From positions 1 through 5,795 of the forward strand of contig JASLIG010000033.1 in the NCBI GenBank assembly GCA_030152805.1: a stretch of DNA of 5,795 bases, given 5' to 3'. The notes under the pieces were generated by a model. It ran no database searches and had not been told where the DNA came from. It was given only the letters and a program-made list of their open reading frames with translations. The DNA comes from Solirubrobacterales bacterium. Its GTDB lineage: Bacteria > Actinomycetota > Thermoleophilia > Solirubrobacterales > 70-9. Numbering within the stretch: the stretch's first letter is position 1; each line of letters starts with the position of its first letter. Shown here one piece after another: positions 1 through 5,795 of this stretch. The position numbers were made by a program, and so were the translations under genes.

Positions 1-63
1 GGAATGTCGCGAAGCGGCGGAAATGCAATCCGGCTCCTGCGCGGCGAAGCCACGCACAAGATT

Positions 64-88
64 CACCCCAGCGCGAAGCGCTGGGGTG
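64..88 (-). terminator. Perfect 11-bp hairpin, second of two downstream of the protease gene
   Basis: Arms 64-74 and 78-88 are perfect reverse complements (CACCCCAGCGC / GCGCTGGGGTG) closed by a 3-base GAA loop, which gives the very stable GCGAAGC mini-hairpin on the plus strand. Read on the minus strand the stem is followed by AATCTTGT, a poor U-tract, so termination is inferred from position rather than from a full intrinsic-terminator signature. It lies about 77 bases past the protease stop. It could also be a dispersed intergenic palindrome, or serve a gene to the left of the window. Confidence 0.4.
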
Positions 89-120
89 TCAATTCCCGCA
101 GAGGCGCACCCGCCATCCAC

Positions 121-148
121 CCAATCCTGCCTGGATGGGCAGGATTGG
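121..148 (-). terminator. Perfect 11-bp hairpin just after the protease stop codon
   Basis: Arms 121-131 (CCAATCCTGCC) and 138-148 (GGCAGGATTGG) pair perfectly around a 6-base loop. On the minus strand the stem begins 16 bases after the protease TAG (167-165), the usual place for a 3'-end hairpin. No U-tract follows, as is frequent for actinobacterial 'I-shaped' terminators, so it may terminate transcription or only protect the mRNA 3' end. With the hairpin at 64-88 it forms a tandem pair. Confidence 0.5.
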
Positions 149-164
149 CTGTGGAATCGATCGG

Positions 165-2567
165 CTAGTCGCGCCGCTTGACGCGGAAGCGGAAGATCGC
201 CGGCGAGTGATCGACGTTGCCGGCGGCGTCACGGGCTTTGACCGAGACGACGTGCTCGCCCAGCCGGAATCGGCGCACCAGCCGCGACCCGCAGAAGCGC
301 AAAAAGCCGCCGTCGACTTTGCAGGCGAAGGTGACGCCCTGCTCGTTCGAGCCGAAGCGGAAAGCCGCGCGGGCACGCCGCTTGCCGGTCAGAATCGTCT
401 TGTGCGGATGCTTGCGGAAGAAGGTGCGCGGCCGCCGCGTGTCGATCTTGAAGTCGATCTGCTCGCTCCTGCCCACCCGGCCGGCGACGTCCACCCCCTG
501 CACGACGAAGCCGTGGACGCCATCGGCAAGCGGTGCCAGCGGAACGAAGGGCGAGCTGCACGGCGCGGGAGCACCGCCGTCGAACGAGCAGCTAAAGACC
601 ACCGGGCGGTTGGCGCTGAAGCCGATGCTGGGGCGACGGTTGCGGCCCAGCGCCTGCGGCCGTTCCGTGATCGAGATCACCGGCGGCAGGGCGACGCTGC
701 TGAGCGCGCCGTAGGCGTCGATCAGCCCGCTGCCAACAGCATCAGGATCGAAGCCGCTGAGCGGTCTCGCCGTGACCGCGAGGGCCGAACGGAGCTGAGC
801 GACCGGAAGCGCCGGGTTGACCTGCCGCATCAGCGCGGCGACCGCGGCGGCATGCGGTGCGGCAGCCGACGTGCCGCAGAAGCGGAAGGCACCGAGCGAC
901 CCGGCCGGCAGGAAGAACGTGGTGGCACCGCAGTCGGTGGCGACGAAGTCCGGCTTGGAAATTTCCTCCGGCGGATCGAGCGCGGCAGCCGAGGCTCCCC
1001 CCACCGGGCCGAAGTAGTGAACGACGGGGCCGCGCGAGGAGTAGTCCTCAGGTTTTGAGCTGTCGAAGCGGACCGCTCCGACGCTGGCGGCGGCGGGCGC
1101 GCCCCAGTGCCCGGCGATCGTCGGCCCGATCGTGTCGCCGGCGCTGCTTTCGAGCTGCCCGGGCGTCGGCAGGGCATCGCCCGCGCCGGCGCCGATCTGG
1201 ATGAACTTGAGCGGCGGACTCCCCCCACCCGCGTGCCGCGCGATCGCAAGGTTCACGACCTCGGGCGCGCTACCCGTGTTCTTCCAAAAGACGAACTCGA
1301 ACGGTCTGGTTTCGTTCGCTCCGGTGCTCGAGTCAAGCACGGCGCCGCTGCCGTCGAGCAGGTAAGCATCGAAATTGGTGTCCACCCCGGACCAGGGTTC
1401 GGCCCACTGCAGTTCGAGCTTGATTTCGGCACCCGGCTCGACTTCGAAGTCGTAGCCCGTATCGACGTCGGGTTCGCCGGGATCGAAGTCCATGCATTCC
1501 GTCTCGGCCAGCGGCACCCCGAGCGGGCAGGCACCGGCGTCGCGGAAGGGTGCTTCGTAGGAACCGACGTCGGCGCCGCCGGCGATGACGTTTTCGTTGC
1601 CCGCGGCGGAGAAATAGGCGGCACCGCCCGCGGTCACGCGGTCGATCGCCACGGCGACCGGGCCGTCCTGGAAAAAGGGCTCGCCGGGATAGCGGACGTC
1701 GTCGACGATCACCCCCGCCCCGCCCCCGCCGCTCGCCGCCGGCGCGGCGAGACTTTCGATGTTCGAAGCGAAGCTGGTTTCACCGCCGAAGGCGGTGGCA
1801 AACGAGAGCTCTGCCCCAGGCGCGAGGTCGTGGACGATCTGCGCCATCGCACGGCCCTCGTCGGTCGCTTCCCCGACGCCCGAGTCTTCGAGGACCCTGA
1901 CCCCCGTCGCGTGACCGCAAGGATTCCCCGCACCGGGCAGATCGCCGCTGGCGACGTCCCCGCCGGCATCGGTGGCCGCGTCGGCATCGCGGTCGAAGGA
2001 GTCCGAGAGGATGCCGACGCCGACGCCGCTGCCGTCCGCATTGAAAGCGCTGCGGGCGGTTGCGGCATCGAGCTGAAAATCACCCTCGGAGGTGACGAGC
2101 CCGCGGCACTCGCTCGCCGCGACCTGCGGGGCAAGCACTTCCGCCACTTCCTCGACCCCGGGCACCGCCGCGACCGCGGGCAGGGCGGGCGGCAGGGCGG
2201 TGACGGTGACGGTCCGGTAGCGACGGCTCACGCCGAGAACCCGCGCGCCGGCGTCGCGCAGCTCGCCAACGCCGGCGATCGTCCCGTGGTCGAAGTGGAC
2301 TTCGACCAGGACCCGCTTGCCGACCCGCATCAGGCTGCCGGGGCCGCGTTTGGGTAGACCCACCCGAGCGGCCTGCTTGGCCGGCGGCGCAGCGCGCACC
2401 GCGGGGGTGGCCAGCTTGGCCAAGCGCGGCGTCAGCGCAGCAACGCCGCGGGCGCCATCCGAGCGCGCGCTCGCAGCGCACGGAAGGCTGGCGGCGGCGA
2501 GCAGGGCGGCAACGACGATCGCGCCCATCTGGGCGCGGCGGCAATGCGCGTGGATCATCCAGGTCAC
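165..2567 (-). CDS. Secreted S8-like (subtilase-fold) serine protease, Glu in place of catalytic His, two C-terminal Ig-like repeats
   Basis: An 800-residue exported protein. Residues 1-34 look like a Sec signal peptide: Arg10-Arg11, then the hydrophobic run GAIVVAALLAAASL and a likely cut after ASA. Residues about 80-150 resemble a subtilase propeptide. The protease core follows: Asp189 in GILSDSFD matches the catalytic Asp, Asn324 in SAAGN matches the oxyanion Asn, and Ser567 in CGTSAAAPHAA is the nucleophile. Where subtilases have HGT, this protein has DEG (Glu237 in DEGRAMAQIVHDLAPGAEL), so the His is replaced by Glu, as in the Ser-Glu-Asp triad of S53 sedolisins. Residues about 340-465, between Asn324 and Ser567, look like an inserted beta-sandwich of pre-peptidase C-terminal type. 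Residues about 628-709 and 710-799 are two Ig-like repeats, each with two Cys 10 apart around DGG (Cys660/670, Cys749/759), which probably form disulfides outside the cell. The start is GTG at 2567 behind GAGGAG; ATG codons at residues 4 and 14 are alternatives. Substrate is unknown. Family confident; mechanism inferred. Confidence 0.9.
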   Translation of the reverse strand: MTWMIHAHCRRAQMGAIVVAALLAAASLPCAASARSDGARGVAALTPRLAKLATPAVRAAPPAKQAARVGLPKRGPGSLMRVGKRVLVEVHFDHGTIAGVGELRDAGARVLGVSRRYRTVTVTALPPALPAVAAVPGVEEVAEVLAPQVAASECRGLVTSEGDFQLDAATARSAFNADGSGVGVGILSDSFDRDADAATDAGGDVASGDLPGAGNPCGHATGVRVLEDSGVGEATDEGRAMAQIVHDLAPGAELSFATAFGGETSFASNIESLAAPAASGGGGAGVIVDDVRYPGEPFFQDGPVAVAIDRVTAGGAAYFSAAGNENVIAGGADVGSYEAPFRDAGACPLGVPLAETECMDFDPGEPDVDTGYDFEVEPGAEIKLELQWAEPWSGVDTNFDAYLLDGSGAVLDSSTGANETRPFEFVFWKNTGSAPEVVNLAIARHAGGGSPPLKFIQIGAGAGDALPTPGQLESSAGDTIGPTIAGHWGAPAAASVGAVRFDSSKPEDYSSRGPVVHYFGPVGGASAAALDPPEEISKPDFVATDCGATTFFLPAGSLGAFRFCGTSAAAPHAAAVAALMRQVNPALPVAQLRSALAVTARPLSGFDPDAVGSGLIDAYGALSSVALPPVISITERPQALGRNRRPSIGFSANRPVVFSCSFDGGAPAPCSSPFVPLAPLADGVHGFVVQGVDVAGRVGRSEQIDFKIDTRRPRTFFRKHPHKTILTGKRRARAAFRFGSNEQGVTFACKVDGGFLRFCGSRLVRRFRLGEHVVSVKARDAAGNVDHSPAIFRFRVKRRD

Positions 2568-2580
2568 GGTATCGACTGGT

Positions 2581-2586
2581 CTCCTC
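2581..2586 (-). promoter_or_regulatory. Ribosome binding site of the protease gene
   Basis: GAGGAG on the minus strand ends 13 bases before the GTG start at 2567. The spacing is longer than ideal, but it is the only purine-rich Shine-Dalgarno-like run upstream. It favours GTG 2567 over the in-frame ATG nine bases further in, which would lie 22 bases away. Confidence 0.5.
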
Positions 2587-2742
2587 TGCCCCCAACACGC
2601 CTGGACGCCGTTCCGAGCGCCGCGCTCCGGCCCCGATCCTTGCTACGGTCCCCGCGTTAGGTCGGAGAGTTATCCGGCAAAGTCGTGTCTAGCGCTCGCG
2701 TCGTTGCTTTACCGAAGCCTCCGCGTTCGCAGCACAATGAGT

Positions 2743-2747
2743 GGAGG
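2743..2747 (+). promoter_or_regulatory. Strong ribosome binding site of the cold-shock gene
   Basis: GGAGG lies 6 bases before the ATG at 2754, a near-ideal Shine-Dalgarno, in an A-rich, probably unstructured stretch (GGCAATAAATG). This fits the high expression typical of cold-shock proteins and fixes the start codon. Confidence 0.85.
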
Positions 2748-2753
2748 CAATAA

Positions 2754-2960
2754 ATGCCGACTGGAACAGTCAAGTGGTTCAGTGACGACAAGGGCTACGG
2801 GTTCATCACGCCCGACGACGGCTCCAAGGACGTCTTCGTCCATCACAGCGCGATTCTCGGCGAGGGCTTCAAGTCCCTGGCGGAGGGCGCCAAGGTGACG
2901 TACGAGTCCGAGGAAGGCCCCAAGGGGCCCGCCGCGGCGAGCGTTCAGCAGACCGCTTAG
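2754..2960 (+). CDS. csp: Cold-shock domain protein (CspA family)
   Basis: A 68-residue single-domain OB-fold protein that binds single-stranded RNA and DNA. The family acts as cytoplasmic RNA chaperones that melt mRNA structure and, in E. coli, can antiterminate transcription. The N-terminus TGTVKWFSDDKGYGFI is diagnostic: Trp8, then RNP1 (Lys13-Gly14-Tyr15-Gly16-Phe17-Ile18) and RNP2 (Val27-Phe28-Val29-His30-His31). The aromatic nucleic-acid-binding residues are all present, and the length matches the usual 65-70 residues. Acidic residues and EEGPKGPAAASV near the end match the last strand of the fold. It has its own strong Shine-Dalgarno and is followed within 25 bases by an intrinsic terminator, so it is probably mostly monocistronic, with typA immediately downstream. 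Whether it is cold-induced or constitutive cannot be told from sequence. Confidence 0.97.
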   Translation: MPTGTVKWFSDDKGYGFITPDDGSKDVFVHHSAILGEGFKSLAEGAKVTYESEEGPKGPAAASVQQTA

Positions 2961-2983
2961 TCACGCACCGCTCTTCAGCGTCC

Positions 2984-3021
2984 GACGGGGCCCGCCGAGT
3001 CGGTGGGTCCCGTCTTTTTTT
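2984..3021 (+). terminator. Intrinsic terminator after the cold-shock gene
   Basis: Arms 2984-2997 and 3001-3014 form a 14-bp stem (GACGGGGCCCGCCG with CGGTGGGTCCCGTC) containing two G-U pairs, closed by the 3-base loop AGT and followed by seven T (3015-3021). This is a full rho-independent signature. It ends only 7 bases before the typA ATG at 3029, so any transcript carrying both genes must read through it. Confidence 0.92.
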
Positions 3022-3028
3022 GCGCGCC

Positions 3029-4857
<1,829 letters not shown>

Positions 4858-4861
<4 letters not shown>

Positions 4862-5457
4862 GCCGGCGGTTCAGTGCGCCGCCGCGGCAGCTCGCAGCAG
4901 ATCAGCGCCGAGAGGACCGGCATACCGCTTTCGCCACTCTCCTCGAGCCGTTCGGCGGCGGCGGCCTGGACCACGAGGATCGACTCGAGGGCGTCGTTGT
5001 GGATCTGGTTCAGTTCCCGCCAACCCTGCTCGTCGACCGTCGAAACCGCGCGACTCGCGTGCGCGTCGGGACGCGCATGGAACGATCCCGTTTCCAGCGC
5101 GTCACCGACGTCCGCGTTGATCATCCGCACGATCCAGGCCGAGAGCCGCCGCTGCTCGGCCAGGCTCAGCTCCGCCCACTCCTCGTCGTTCCAGAGTATG
5201 CCCAGGACCGCCTTGTAGCGCGGGCCCACCGCCCCGCGCTGCAGCACTTCGCCGACGACCTCGATCAGCCCCGCCTCGTGCATCTCCTCCAGATGGCGCG
5301 CGGCCTCGGCCTCGCCGATCCTCAGCTCTTCAGCCACTTCGCCGACGCCCGCAGTCCGTTCGTTGAGAACGAAGAGCACCTTTATCCGAGTCGGTTCGGA
5401 CGCCAAGCGCAGCAGGCGCGCGTCGATCTCACCGTCATCGCCAGTGCTCGCAACCAA
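4858..5457 (-). CDS. Winged helix-turn-helix (ArsR-like) transcriptional regulator with an uncharacterised C-terminal region
   Basis: A 199-residue protein when started at TTG 5457. Residues about 12-83 form an ArsR-type winged helix: an N-terminal helix DARLLRLASEPTRIKVLFVL, a helix-turn-helix around VGEVAEELRIGEAEAARHLEEMHEAGLIEVV, and a wing ending near GPRYKAV. No Cys pair typical of metal-sensing ArsR is present in the DNA-binding helix, so metal sensing is not supported. Residues about 90-190 are helical, with WNDEEW, FHARPDAHASR, VDEQGWREL and a final Leu/Ala-rich helix. I recognise this arrangement from actinobacterial regulators but know no function for it. TTG is chosen because GGAGGGGG ends near it at good spacing. 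The longer reading from ATG 5535 starts inside the loop of a terminator hairpin. The upstream acyl-CoA dehydrogenase gene on the same strand is separated by that terminator, so they are probably not co-transcribed. Target genes are unknown. Confidence 0.85.
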
Positions 5458-5462
5458 AGTGA

Positions 5463-5470
5463 CCCCCTCC
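5463..5470 (-). promoter_or_regulatory. Ribosome binding site that decides the TTG start of the regulator
   Basis: GGAGGGGG on the minus strand; its GGAGG core (5470-5466) lies 8 bases before the TTG at 5457-5455. The alternative starts, GTG at the VKHP codon and ATG 5535, lack such a site, so this run supports a 199-residue rather than a 225-residue protein. Confidence 0.7.
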
Positions 5471-5488
5471 GATCGACTTGGATGTTTC

Positions 5489-5516
5489 ACCTTAGCCCGA
5501 CCGAGCCCGGAAGCAA
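5489..5516 (-). promoter_or_regulatory. Candidate promoter of the regulator gene
   Basis: On the minus strand TTGCTT (5516-5511) is followed after 16 bases by TAAGGT (5494-5489), which fits the loose actinobacterial -10 pattern TANNNT. The transcript would start near 5482 and have a leader of about 25 bases carrying the GGAGG site. The -35 element overlaps the tail of the upstream terminator. The match is modest and could be chance. Confidence 0.35.
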
Positions 5517-5550
5517 AAGAGCCGCCGGAGGGCATACTCCGGCGGCTCTT
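5515..5550 (-). terminator. Intrinsic terminator of the acyl-CoA dehydrogenase gene
   Basis: Arms 5517-5530 and 5537-5550 are a perfect 14-bp inverted repeat (AAGAGCCGCCGGAG / CTCCGGCGGCTCTT) with a 6-base loop. On the minus strand the stem runs into TTTTGCTT, a short U-tract. It begins 35 bases after the acyl-CoA dehydrogenase stop codon. Its loop contains the ATG at 5535 that would otherwise be read as the start of the regulator. Confidence 0.88.
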
Positions 5551-5585
5551 GCTGGGGCCCCTGCCCCAAGCGGTTGAAGTTGCGG

Positions 5586-5795
<210 letters not shown>

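Larger units (their letters stand above)
2568..2753. other. Divergent intergenic region between the protease and cold-shock genes
   Basis: These 186 bases separate two outward-facing genes, so both promoters should lie here. I see no convincing -35/-10 pair on either strand: TTGCTA at 2640-2645 and TTGCTT at 2704-2709 lack a well-spaced TANNNT partner. No strong hairpin is visible. The plus-strand half could hold the 5' leader of the cold-shock mRNA, which in other bacteria is often long and structured. Confidence 0.3.

Noticed and set aside
1..168. Open plus-strand frame from the left edge to TAG 166-168, possibly the 3' end of a gene
   Set aside because: About 55 codons with mixed third positions unlike the GC-rich real genes and no recognisable motif. 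It runs through both hairpins and overlaps the protease stop only by chance.
135..2357. Two long plus-strand open frames (135-1058 and 1107-2357) opposite the protease gene
   Set aside because: They are mirror frames of the protease codons. The Arg/Gly/Ala/Asp-rich translations show no motif and there is no ribosome site, whereas the minus strand has a complete recognisable protein.
2640..2709. -35-like TTGCTA and TTGCTT upstream of the cold-shock gene
   Set aside because: Neither has a TANNNT element 16-18 bases downstream, so no promoter is called.
3020..3028. TTG at 3020 as the start of typA (adds Met-Arg-Ala)
   Set aside because: The codon lies in the terminator T-run, has no ribosome site, and the family N-terminus fits ATG 3029.
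5553..5568. Short inverted repeat TGGGG/CCCCA with an internal GGGGCCCC palindrome
   Set aside because: The stem is only 5 bp and has no U-tract; the perfect 14-bp hairpin beside it accounts for termination.

Overview
The window is very GC-rich and looks like chromosome from a high-GC actinobacterium, most likely of the Thermoleophilia/Solirubrobacterales type. The grounds are the base composition, a secreted protease ending in 'FxC..DGG..C' Ig-like repeats of the kind common in that lineage, an actinobacterial-style TypA N-terminus, and a winged-helix regulator with a C-terminal region I associate with that order. The lineage assignment is inference; there is no rRNA or other marker here.

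Layout from left to right. Positions 1-164 hold no convincing gene but contain two perfect hairpins, which probably end the transcript of the first gene. Positions 165-2567 (minus strand) encode an 800-residue secreted subtilase-fold protease in which the usual catalytic histidine is replaced by glutamate. A 186-bp divergent gap follows. Positions 2754-2960 (plus) encode a 68-residue cold-shock protein with a strong Shine-Dalgarno. A textbook intrinsic terminator (2984-3021) follows it, and only 7 bases later the translational GTPase gene typA/bipA begins (3029-4861, plus). typA runs tail to tail into a winged-helix regulator gene (4858-5457, minus), with the two stop codons overlapping. Upstream of the regulator are a candidate promoter, the intrinsic terminator of the next gene (5515-5550) and the C-terminal 69 codons of an acyl-CoA dehydrogenase that enters from the right edge (5586-5795, minus).

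These genes do not form one pathway. The one pairing with plausible functional logic is cold-shock protein, terminator, typA. Csp proteins are known nucleic-acid chaperones that can melt terminators, and BipA/TypA is known for ribosome assembly and growth at low temperature, so controlled read-through is a testable idea. No mobile element, CRISPR array, tRNA or rRNA was seen. I did not find a clearly new multi-gene system. The items most worth a second look are the Glu-for-His protease, the typA start with no visible Shine-Dalgarno and a terminator directly against it, and the regulator's uncharacterised C-terminal region.
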